A DNA stretch of 64,000 bases from an uncultured Myxococcales bacterium (lineage in GTDB: Bacteria > Myxococcota_A > UBA9042 > CAIXZC01). The position numbers and the translations under genes are program-made. Positions 33,781-44,200 of the stretch are shown piece by piece. The notes under the pieces were generated by a model that was not told the origin of the DNA, did no database searches, and saw only the letters and a list, made by a program, of their open reading frames with translations. The DNA lies in the NCBI GenBank assembly GCA_903895725.1, contig CAITUV010000021.1, positions 1-64,000 on the forward strand. The letters run 5' to 3'. Numbering within the stretch: position 1 is the first letter of the stretch; each line of letters opens with the position of its first letter.

Positions 33781-35130
33781 ATGTCGTTCGACTTTGCGGA
33801 GGGCCTCATGGGACATCTCTCGCTCAAGCATGCCCGGGAAGCGCTGCGGAAACGACTGGACAACAACCCGGTGGGTGCACCGCCGCACCGGGCGCTCTAC
33901 GACATCCTGTCGATGCTGTTTTCCGACGAGGAGGCCGCCATTGCCGCGGCCATGCCGTACGGCTTCACCGGAACCCGGAAGCTGGCAAGTCTGCTTGGCA
34001 GGGCGCCGGAGGAGCTGGAGCCGGTGCTCGACCGGATGGCGGACAAGGGGCTCCTGTTCGACGTCCGCAAGGATGGGAAGGCCTGGTGGTACTTGAACCC
34101 GCTGGTCATCGGGTTCTTCGAGTTCAGCATGATGCGGATACGGCCGGAGCTGGACCAGAAGCAGTTGTCGCACCTGATTCACGAGTATGCGTTCGAGGAC
34201 CCGGCCCGGGGGTTCATGTACGAGCTGGGAAAAGGGGGAGAGACACAGCTGTTCAGGCCGCTGGTCCACGAGCAGAACAGTGCCGGGGAGCCGGTCGAGG
34301 TGCTCGACTTCGAGCGCGCCACGAACATGGTTTCCGAGGCGTCGGCCTGGTCCATCGGGCTGTGCCACTGCCGGCACGTCCAGCTGCACCGGGGCAAACC
34401 GTGCCGGAACAGCGCCCGGGGGGTGAAGGATCCGATGGACGTCTGCCTGTCACTGGGGGGACCGGCCAAGTTCTTCGCCCGACGGGGTATGGCCCGGGCG
34501 GTGGACAAGGCGGAGGCGCTGGATCTGCTGGCCGGCTCGGTCGAGGCGGGGCTGGTGCAGCTCGGCGACAACGTCAAGACGAAGGGAGCCTTCATCTGCA
34601 ACTGCTGCGGCTGCTGCTGCGAGGTGCTGGCGGGTTATCGGCTGCTTCGGGAGTCGCCCATGGTGATGACTTCCGGTTTCCTCCCCACCTTCTCGGACGA
34701 GAAATGCAACGGCTGCAACGTGTGCGTCAAGGCCTGTCCCGTGCAGGCGCTCTCGGCCGGAACGGTGGCCAGGGGCGGGAACGGCGGGGAGCGCAAGCCG
34801 ATTCCGGTCGTGGATGCCGGGTTCTGTCTCGGGTGCGGGGTCTGTGGGACTCGATGCGCTCGAGGGGCGATCCGGATGGAGCGGGGTCCCCGGAAGGTGC
34901 ACACTCCGGAGACCCTGGTCGAGAAGATGATGACCATGGCGCTCGAGCGGGGCAAGCTGCAGTACCTCATCTTCGACCGTCCGGACGCCGTTTCGCATGC
35001 GGCGCTGCGCGGGTTCATCGGCGCGTTGCTGAATCTTCCGCCGGGACGCCTGGTCCTGGCCAACCACCAGCTCAAGTCGCGTTTCATCTCCTTCCTGGCC
35101 TCCAAAGCCCCGGTCCGTGAAGTGCCGTAG
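33781..35130 (+). CDS. Cys-rich 4Fe-4S ferredoxin-type protein with helical N-terminal domain
   Basis: A 449-residue iron-sulfur protein. The first 110 residues include a winged-helix-like segment (GTRKLASLLGRAPEELEPVL). The middle has a LCHCRHVQLHRGKPC cluster and a remarkable CNCCGCCC run near residue 275. Two classical [4Fe-4S] motifs follow: CNGCNVCVKACP and CLGCGVCGTRCARG. It is likely an electron carrier or a subunit of a redox complex in the cytoplasm, as no signal peptide is seen. The start ATG is 35 bp after the nucleotidyltransferase stop, with a weak ribosome site. Confidence 0.82.
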   Translation: MSFDFAEGLMGHLSLKHAREALRKRLDNNPVGAPPHRALYDILSMLFSDEEAAIAAAMPYGFTGTRKLASLLGRAPEELEPVLDRMADKGLLFDVRKDGKAWWYLNPLVIGFFEFSMMRIRPELDQKQLSHLIHEYAFEDPARGFMYELGKGGETQLFRPLVHEQNSAGEPVEVLDFERATNMVSEASAWSIGLCHCRHVQLHRGKPCRNSARGVKDPMDVCLSLGGPAKFFARRGMARAVDKAEALDLLAGSVEAGLVQLGDNVKTKGAFICNCCGCCCEVLAGYRLLRESPMVMTSGFLPTFSDEKCNGCNVCVKACPVQALSAGTVARGGNGGERKPIPVVDAGFCLGCGVCGTRCARGAIRMERGPRKVHTPETLVEKMMTMALERGKLQYLIFDRPDAVSHAALRGFIGALLNLPPGRLVLANHQLKSRFISFLASKAPVREVP

Positions 35131-35193
35131 AGGCGGACACGGAGGGACGGCCGCCGGTGTTTCGGGAATGCGGTTCGGACCCCGCCATAATTC

Positions 35194-35222
35194 TTGAACG
35201 GCCCTGGAAAACAGGCTAGAGT
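35194..35222 (+). promoter_or_regulatory. promoter of the giant TPR gene
   Basis: TTGAAC (35194-35199), exactly 17 bp, TAGAGT (35217-35222), with the start codon 52 bp downstream. Confidence 0.6.
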
Positions 35223-35274
35223 CGCTGTGCCTTATCAGGCTCTTGGGGATACCTAGTACGCGTGGGAGCGCAAG

Positions 35275-38200
35275 ATGGCGAGAAAAGAGGAACTGCTGGA
35301 CAAGGTCAAGAAGTCGCCGACCGACAAGGCTGCGCTGGATACCCTGGTGGGGTCGATGGCCCAACGAGGGGATTTCCAGGCCCTCTACGAGGGGCTGCAG
35401 GAGGTGGTGGAGGGGATCTCGGACAGCGACGTTCTTGCCGAGTTCAAGTCCCGCCTCGTCGAGATCGTCCGCAAGCACCTCGATGCGGCCGGTGACGCGG
35501 TGCTGGCCGCCAATCTCAAGCTCCGCCTGGCGGGGCTCCTGTACGGGAGCGACCCCAAGGAGGCGCTGATCCTCGTGACCGAGGCCTTCGAGCGGCTCCC
35601 GTCCGAAGAGGTTGCGCAGCGGGCCGTGTTCATGCTGACCGAGATGAAGCTGGCGCTGTTCGTGACCCAGCTCCTCCGGCAGAAGGCGACGGCGGAGACG
35701 GGGACGGAGCGGCGGGCCGATACGCTGTTCCAGCTGGGGCACGCTGCTCTGGCCAGTCACAACCTGCACCTGGCCAGCGAGTCTTTCCGGATGCTCGGGA
35801 AGGAGTACAAGGGGTGGGCGGACAAAGCTCGGGAAGGCCAGGCACAGGTGGACGCAGCGGTGGTCGAAGCCGAGCAGCAGGTGGGGCAGCTCGAGTCGCA
35901 GCTCTCCTCCGCCACGGACATCGAGCGGGCGGTGCTGAAGGGAAAGCTGGGGCGCAAGCTGGTGAGCCTCGGACGGCTGGACGAGGGAATCCCGCTCATC
36001 GAAGAAGCGCTGGACCAGAACCCTGGAGAGGAGCTCTTCGTGGAGCTCGCCGAGGGCTACAAGGCCAGCGAGAAGTGGGACCGCCTGGTCGAGCTCGTCG
36101 AACAGTGGACGGAGCGGGTCAAGGACGATGGTGCCCGACAGGAGCTGCTCAAGGAGCGGGTTCGGGTCTTCATGCTGAAGCTGGGCGACCAGAAGAAGGG
36201 GGCCGCCGCGCTCGACGACCTGTACAAGCGCTACCCGGGCAACCCCGACGTCGTGGAGTTCTGCGTCAACGTGTTCTCGTCCGTCGAGAACTTCGATGCC
36301 CTGGCCGACCTGCTGGGCCGGGCCCGGCAGGATACTAGGGATCGGGACCAGGAGCGACGGTACCTGGAATGGGAGGCCGCGCTCAAGTGGCGCAAGCTGG
36401 GCGACCTGGAGGAGGCCGAGCGCCTCTACCGCCGGATCAAGTCCATCGATCCCCGCAACGAGCCCGCCCTCCTGTTCTATGAGGAGTATTGCCGCGCTCA
36501 CAAGGACTATCGCAAGCTCTACTCGGTGCTGTCGACCCGGGCCAGCCTGGTCCCGGACAGCCAGAAGGTGCGCCTGCTCAAGGCCATGGCCGACGTGGCC
36601 GCAGGCGAGCTGGCCCAGCCCGACCGCGCCATCGACAGCCTCAAGAAGGTCCTTGTGCTCGACCCGGCCGACGAGGACGCGTTCGAGCGCCTGGCCACCC
36701 TGCTCGTCGACACCCGCAGATGGCACGCGGTGATCGAGCACTACTCGGCCCGCCTGGACCGCCTGGCGGACGACCAGCTCGAGCGCCGAATCGACCTGCT
36801 GCGCCGGATGCTCGACATTTACACGAGCAAGGACAAGCTTCCGGTTCCCGAAATGGAGGTGACGATTCACCGACGCATTCTCCAGGCAGACCCGCAGAAC
36901 CGGGACTCCATCGATGCGCTGGAGGACTACTACCGGAAGAACAGCCGCTGGGGCGAGCTCATCGAAGTGCTCGAGCGCCGGGTGGAGCTGGAATCGGATT
37001 CCAAGGTGCTGCTCGCTCTCCACAAGGAGATCGCCCGCATCCTGGTCGAATCTCAGCACCAGGAGCAGAGCGCCATCCCGCACCTGGAGCAGGTGGTCTC
37101 GCTTGCCCCCAAGGACGACGAGGCGCTCAAGCTGCTGGCCCGGGCTTACCGAACCCGGGGGGACTACGAGAAGTTCTTCGACCTGGGGAAGCGGCAGCTC
37201 ACGTCGGCCCGGGGCCAGGATCGCAAGGAGCTGCTCGAGGAGCTGGCCACCATCGCCATCGAGCGGCTGTCCCTGGAAGACGAGGGGGCCGACCTGCTCG
37301 AGAAGCTGTTTGCGGCAGACCCCAAGCACCCCTGGGCTTTCCGCCGCCTCCGCCAGCTCTACGACAAGCTGGAGCGGTACGACGCGCTGGCCGAGCTGTA
37401 CCAGCGGGCCGTGGAGAAGAGCACCGGGGCCGCCCAGCGGGAGAACCGGGAGAGGCTGGCCCTGCTCCTGGCCGAGAAGCTCGACCGCCGTGGCGAGGCC
37501 GGGGACGTGTTCCGCAAGCTGCTGGCCGAGGATCCCAACAACCGGCAGGTGCGACAGCACCTTCAGCGCATCCTGGCCCAGACCGGGGAATTCTCCGAGC
37601 TGCTCCAGATGTTCAAGCAGGAGGGGAACCTGCCCGGGCTGCTCCGATTCCTGGACGAGTTCCGCCAGAAGGAGACCGACATCGACCGAGCCCGCATTGC
37701 GGGACTCGAGATGGTGCGGGTGACTCAGGAAGTGCTCAAGGACAAGGCCAAGCAGCGCCAGGTGCTCGACTCGCTGCTGGACCAGTTCCCGCAGGACGTG
37801 GAGCTGGCCCGGATGGCACTGGCTGCGCTGCCTGAAGGCAAGCCCGGGCTGGAGGCAGCCCGCCCGCTGTCGATCCTGGCCGAGCATGCGACGGGCGAAG
37901 AGAAACAGGAGGCAGCCCTCAAGCTGGCCGAGGCCCTGGAGCAGGCCGGCGAGGCGGAAACCGCCTATACCCGGACGGTCCGGCTGTTCCTGGAGGGAGT
38001 CAAGGCATCGGACCTCTCCCTGATGAAGACCGTGGTCGATCGGGCCGAGCGCTCAGACAGCCTCGAGGGGTTGGCCCGGCTCATGGTCGATCTGCTCGGC
38101 GATGCGCCGCCGGACGTGCAGGAGCGGCTTGCGCTGGAAACGGCCAGCGTGTTCAAGGTACGCCTCAAGGATCCGGCCCGGGCCAAGCAGGTGCTCGAGG

Positions 38201-41200
38201 AGCAGCTCGCCCGGACCGCCGACTCCCTGGAGGTGCTTCGTGAGCTCGAGCGGCTTTACATGGCCACCAGCTCGTGGGAGGACTTCGAGCGGGTCGTCCG
38301 GGCCATGGCCGACCTGACTCCGGAGCTCGATGCCCGCCGCGTGGAGCTGCACAAGCTTGCGCAGCTCTACGAGGAGATCGTGACAGAGCCCGAGAAGGCC
38401 GCCGCGGTGTACCGTGAGCTGCGGGAGCTCGACCCGTCGGACCTCGACGCATTCGCCGGGCTCAAGCGCGCCCTGGAGGAGCTGGAATCATGGGAAGCGC
38501 TGGCCGAGGTGCTCGAAGAAGAGCTGCAGGTCGCTCCGCCCGACCAGGTGCGTGAGGACCTCCTGCAGCTCGCTTCGCTGCTCGACTCGAAGCTCGGGAA
38601 GAAAGATGCCGCTGCCCAGACCTGGGAGCGGGTCTTCGACCAGTGGCCGGACGACGAGGATGCCTGGGGCAACATCCGGCGCCTGTTCGACGAAGGCGAG
38701 GCCCTGGCCCAGGTGCTCCCGCTCCTCGAGCGCCGCTACGAGGGGGCCGGGGAGTGGTCCTCCCTGGTCGAGGTCCTGGCCCGCAAGGCCCAGGTCGCAC
38801 AAGAGGACCAGGAGCGCTTCGATACTCTCTCCCGTTGCGCAGACATCCTGGAAGACAAGCTGAAGCAGCCGGGTGACTCTTTCGACAACCTCGTGCTCAT
38901 GAGCGCCATCGCCCCCGAAGCCCCGGGGCTGCTCGAGAGACTCGAGCGGACCGGCCGGGCATCGGACCGTCTGGCCGACCTGGCCGATGTCTGCAAGGGG
39001 CTCCTGTCCATCGGCGAATCGGAATTCACGGCCCAGGCCCCGCTCCCCGAGGAGCTCGACCAGCCCGTCGCCCTGCTGCTGGCCGACCTCGCCCTGGCCC
39101 TGGCTGACGTCCCCGTGGCAATCCTTGCGCTCCAGCGGGCGCGCTTATCCGCCCCGTCCGACATCCCCCTGTTCGAACGTCTCGAGGTGCTCCTCGAGCA
39201 GTCCGACCGGCACGCAGACCTGCTCGCCCTCCTGGAAGAGAAGAAGGACTACGTCTGGGAGGAGGACGAGAAGCGGGCACTTTATCTTCGCCTTGCCAAC
39301 CTGCTGGCCGAGAAGCTGAATCGGGAGGAAGACTCGATCCCGTGGGTGGAGGAGCTGCATGCCCTGGCCCCGGAGGACGAGGAGGTCGATTCCCGGCTGG
39401 AGCGGCTCTACACGGGCTACGAGCGCTGGCCCGAGCTGGCCGCGCTGCTCCAGACCCGCCTGGCACGCCTCGAGGACGAGCCCCGACGGCTCGTGGCCTT
39501 CCAGCTCGCCGTGCTCCATCGGGACCAGCTGGGGGACATCGAGAGTGCGTTCCAGCTACTGGCCGACATCGTGGCGCAGGAGCCCGGCAACTCGGACTTC
39601 CTGGAGGCACTGGCCCGCCTGCTCCACATGAACGAGGCGCAGGGTTACGAGACCGTGGCCCTGAAGGCCGCCGCAGTCCTGGAGCCCATTGTGCAGGATG
39701 CGGGCGAATGGGCGCGGCTCGCCGAGGTGCTCGAGGTCAAGGCCCGTCTGTCGGTGGAATCCCAGGCCGCTGCGGCTGCCTGGCACGCACTGGGCCGCCT
39801 CCAGGCGGACCGGCTCGAGGATCGCCAGGCCGGGCTGGAATCGCTGGCCCTGGCAGTCGAGGCCGACGCCACCCGGGAGAGCTTCGTGGAGGACCTGGTG
39901 GCCCTGGGGCGCAAGATCGGGGCGACCCCCCGCGTCATCAAGGCCCTCGAATCGGGCATCGGAGATGTCGAGACCAGCCGCCACCTGGAGGCGCTGCGGG
40001 CATTGTCCGGAGCGCTGGCGGAAACCGGCTCCAACCCCGACCTGGCGGCACGCACCCTCGAGCGGCTCATCGAGCTCGCCGCCGACGACATCGAGAACTA
40101 CTGGTCGCTGGACGGGCTGTACGAGACCGCAGGGCGCACCGTCGACCGGATACGAGTCCTCGTGATGGCCGTGGAGAAGATCGACGGCCGGAAGCGGGCC
40201 GACGTGCTGGTGACTCTGGCCGAGCTCCAGGAAGGGGAAGGGCAGCGTTCAGATGCTGTCGACAGCCTGACCCGGGCCATCGACAACCCGGAGCTGCTCG
40301 ACGACGAACGCCGCACCCTCGCCTTCTCGCTGCTCGAAGCCGCTCTGCAGGCCGAGGAGAGGTGGTACGATCTGGCCCGCACGCTCGAGCAGCGGCTCCG
40401 ATTCGCCCGGGACGCGGCGGACAAGCTGGACATCCTGTTCCACCTGGCCCGTGTCGAGGAGGAGAATCTCACCAACCCGGACCGCGCCGCCGCCCACTAC
40501 TACGCGGTCATCGATGCCGACCCGATCAATGACCGGGCGTTTGCCGCCCTCAGCCGGATCCTCGAGACGGGAGGAAGACACGATGCCCTGGAGGACCTGC
40601 TCTCCACCCGCTCCGAGCTGGTCGACGACCGGAATGAGAAGCATGCCCTGCTCCTGCGGCTGGCCAAGGTCCGTCTGTACGACCTCGGAAACCCGGAGCG
40701 GGCCGTGGACGCGCTCGGCTCGCTGGTGGAAGATGACGTGGCCTCGGACGAGGTGATCGAGCTTCTAGAGCTCATCTTCTCCGACCACGCCGAGGCCGGG
40801 TTCCGAGCCTCCCAGCTCCTCGAGAGCCTGTTCGAGAAGGGGGGGCAGCACGAACGGCTGGCCGAGGTCTACAAGGCACAGATCGACCGTTACCCGCAGG
40901 AGGTCGACCGGGTCGAGCGTTACCGCACCCTGGCCCTCCTGTACGAGAAGCAGTTCAAGGATACCGACGCCGCATTCCTCTACATGAGCCAGGCGTTCAA
41001 GCTCGAGCCGACTTCGGAATCGATCCACGACGGTCTCGTGGCCCACGCCCGGGAGCGAGGCAGCTTCGACGAGCTGTTCGACATCTACCTCGACGTGCTG
41101 GTCCAGCTCGAAGAGGCAGAAGGGCGCAACAATCTGCGCCGCAAGATGGTCGGCATCTACCATGACGAGCTCAAGGACCTGGAGCATGCGGAGCTGATCT

Positions 41201-44200
41201 ACCGGGACATGCTCGACGACGAGCCGGGCAACCCGTTTGCCATCGAGCGGCTCCAGGGGCTCTACGCCCAGCAGGAGAACTGGGACCGCCTCGTGGAAGT
41301 GCTGCGCATGAAGGTGGACTCCGCCCCGTCGGACAAGGCCCGCGTGGCCGTCCTGTACGAGGTGGCATCGGTCTACCGGGAGAAGACTGCCGACCTGGTC
41401 GAAGCGCTGGACGTGTACGAGCGGATTCTCCAGCTCGATCCGAGCCAGGCGGATGCGTACCGGGGCATCGAGAGCATCCATTTCGAGCAGGGAGACCTGC
41501 AGGGAGTCGCCGCAACGCTGCGCCGCGAGCTTATGAGCCGTGCCACCCCCGAGGAGCGGCGGGAAGTCCAGCTCCGCCTGGCCGCACTCCTGGCCGGCGA
41601 GCTCGAGCAGTTCTCCGAGGCCTCGGAGACGCTGTCGCAGGTGCTTGCTGCGTTCCCGGCCGATCCGCAGGGGCTCGAGCAGCTCGACGAGGTGGTCGAC
41701 CGCTGGGATGCCCCGTCCGAGGAGGCCATCGGGCTCCTGGTTTCGGCCCGCACCGAGGCCGCTCAATGGGATCTCCTGGTCGGCCTGTACCAGAAGCTGG
41801 CCGGACGGGCCCCCAACGACGAGGAGCGCCTCGACTGGCTCGACAAGATCTACAGGGTCCGGGTGGATGCCCAGAAGGATTCCCGCGGAGCGTTTGCCGC
41901 GACCAAGGTCATGCTGGCCATCGACCCCACGTCGGCCGAGCGTCGCCAGCGGCTGGTCGACCATGCCCTGGCCGTGGAGGAGACGACCGACCTCCTGGAG
42001 TTCCTGGAAGGGCTTCTCGAGCACGACCTCGTCGCCGGAGCGGAGCCGGAATTTGAAATCCGTCATCTGCTGGCCGGGCTGTATGCGGATCGGGCCGAGA
42101 ACCGCTCGGCCGCAGCGGCACACTTCGAAGTCGTTGCGGAGGGGCCACTCGAGGAGCTGGCCACGGATTCCCGCCAGCGCCTGCGTCCCCTGTACCAGGA
42201 CCTCGAGGCCTGGGACAAGTATGTGGCGCTCATGGAGCAGCTCGGCACCCTGAGCACCGAGGCTCCGGTGCGCCGGGCCTGCCTCCTGGAGGCCGCCCAG
42301 GTAGCCGGAGTGACCCTCGAGGACTCGGACAAAGCCCATGCGCTTCTGTCGTCACTGGTCCAGGAGTTCCCAGACGACCCGGTGGTGGTGGAACGGTTCG
42401 AGGCCCTGCTCGTGAGCCTTGCGCGAGTCGATGAGCTCGAGGAGTTCCTGTCCGGCCGCATCGACCGGACCGGGGCACCGGAGGAGCGGGGTGCAATCCG
42501 CTTCCGCCTCGGCAATCTGCTCCTGTCCCAATCGGGCCGGATTCCCGAGGGGGTGGACGAGCTGCTGACCGCCTTGCAGGAAAGCCCGGCGCTTGCCCCG
42601 ATCTGGACCGTGCTCGAGCACCTGGCCTCGACGGACGAGATCCCCGACGGGGAGCGGCTCAAGATCGCTGCCGGGCTGGAGCAGGCCTACCCGCCCACGG
42701 GGGCCGAGGAGAAGGTCCGGCGGGTCCTCGAGATGCGCCTCTCTCTCGAGGAGGACGCTGTCGAGCAGAACCGGATCCACCTCAAGCTGGCGGAGCTCAC
42801 GAAAGGGTCGGAGCCGGACGTGGCCTTCCTCCACTGCGCCCAGTCGCTCAAGATGTTCCCCGGAGTCCAGGAGACGGAGGAGCGCCTGGCCAGACTGGCC
42901 GACGCTGCGTCGCTCCACGCCGACTACCGGGATGTGTTGACCGAGGTGGCCGAGCTGGCCGGGGACAATGCCCTGCTGGTTCGCTACCTGCACCAGGCGG
43001 CCCAGCTCGATGCGGGAGTCCTGCGGAACCCCGAGGCAGCCGCCACAACCTGGGAGCGGGTGCTCTCGGTGGACGAGTACGACCGTACCGCACTGGCCCG
43101 GCTGGAAGAATGGTACCGGAACCAGAAGAGCTTCGAACAGTTGGCCCCCATCCTGGAGAAGGCCATCGAGATCGAAGACGGGGCCGAAGGACGGATTGCC
43201 CGCGGCCTCGACCTGGCCCTGCTGTACCGCCAGAACCTGGGCGACGTGGAGAAGGCCCGCAGGTGGTTTGAAGAAATCGCGCACGAGCCGAAGGTCCGCC
43301 CCGAGGTGTGTGCCCATCTCGAGGGCATCTACCGGGAGTTGGAGGAATGGGAAACCCTGTCCGACCTGCTCATGCAGGTCAAGGACGAGGTCACCGACCC
43401 GGAGGCCCGGCGCGAAGTGCTCCTCAAGCTGGCGCACCTCAACGAAGAGTTCCTGGACAACCGGGAGGAAGCATTCCACCGGTACGGGGAGCTTCTGGAA
43501 GACCAGCCAAACGACCTGGAAGGGCTGTCGGGGCGGCGCCGATGCGGCGTGGCGCTCGAAGATTGGGATGCCGTGGCACAGGCGGATGAAGTGCTCGTCG
43601 AAAAGGGGGATGCATCCGAGGTACCGGCCCTGCGCCAGGAGCTCGCCTCGATCCTGCTCGAACGGCTGGGACGCAAGGGGGACGGCCTGAAGTGGCTGGC
43701 TCCGTTGCTGTCCGATCCCCCCCTGTCCGAGACCATCACCGAGTTGGCCATGAGCCAGCTCGTGGATCCCGAGATCGGAGCCGAAGTGGCCGAGCTGCTC
43801 GAGCCCGCGCTGGATGTCTCGGACGAACTGGCGGCCCTGGTTCGACTGTACGAGACCCGTCTGGAGCTGCTGACCTCCGTCGAGGATCGGCTGCCGCTCG
43901 TGCTCAAGGCAATCGACGTGCTCTCGGACCGGATGGGGGACCAGGAGAAGCCGTTTGCCCTGGCTGCCGGACTGCTGGAGCTTTCTCCGGCCAACCCGGA
44001 GCTCACCTCCCGCCTGCAGCGGCTGGCGGAGAAGAGCGGCCGATGGGACCGTTACGTCGAGACCCTGGCAGGGGCATTCGACTTCGCCAGCGGAGCCGCC
44101 CAGTTCGTCACGCTGGGGACGCTGCTCGCCCAGGCCTGCCAGGACCGGCTGAGCAACGCCGAGGCAGCCCTGGAGTGGTGCCGACGAATCCTGGTGGAGG

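Noticed and set aside
31859..33781. A 640-codon open frame on the minus strand
   Set aside because: It is antisense to the Memo and nucleotidyltransferase genes, which have family motifs and ribosome sites.
34450..37887. An 1145-codon open frame on the minus strand
   Set aside because: It lies opposite the ferredoxin and giant TPR genes; its Leu/Gln/His/Val-rich sequence without motifs is the mirror image of a TPR coding frame.
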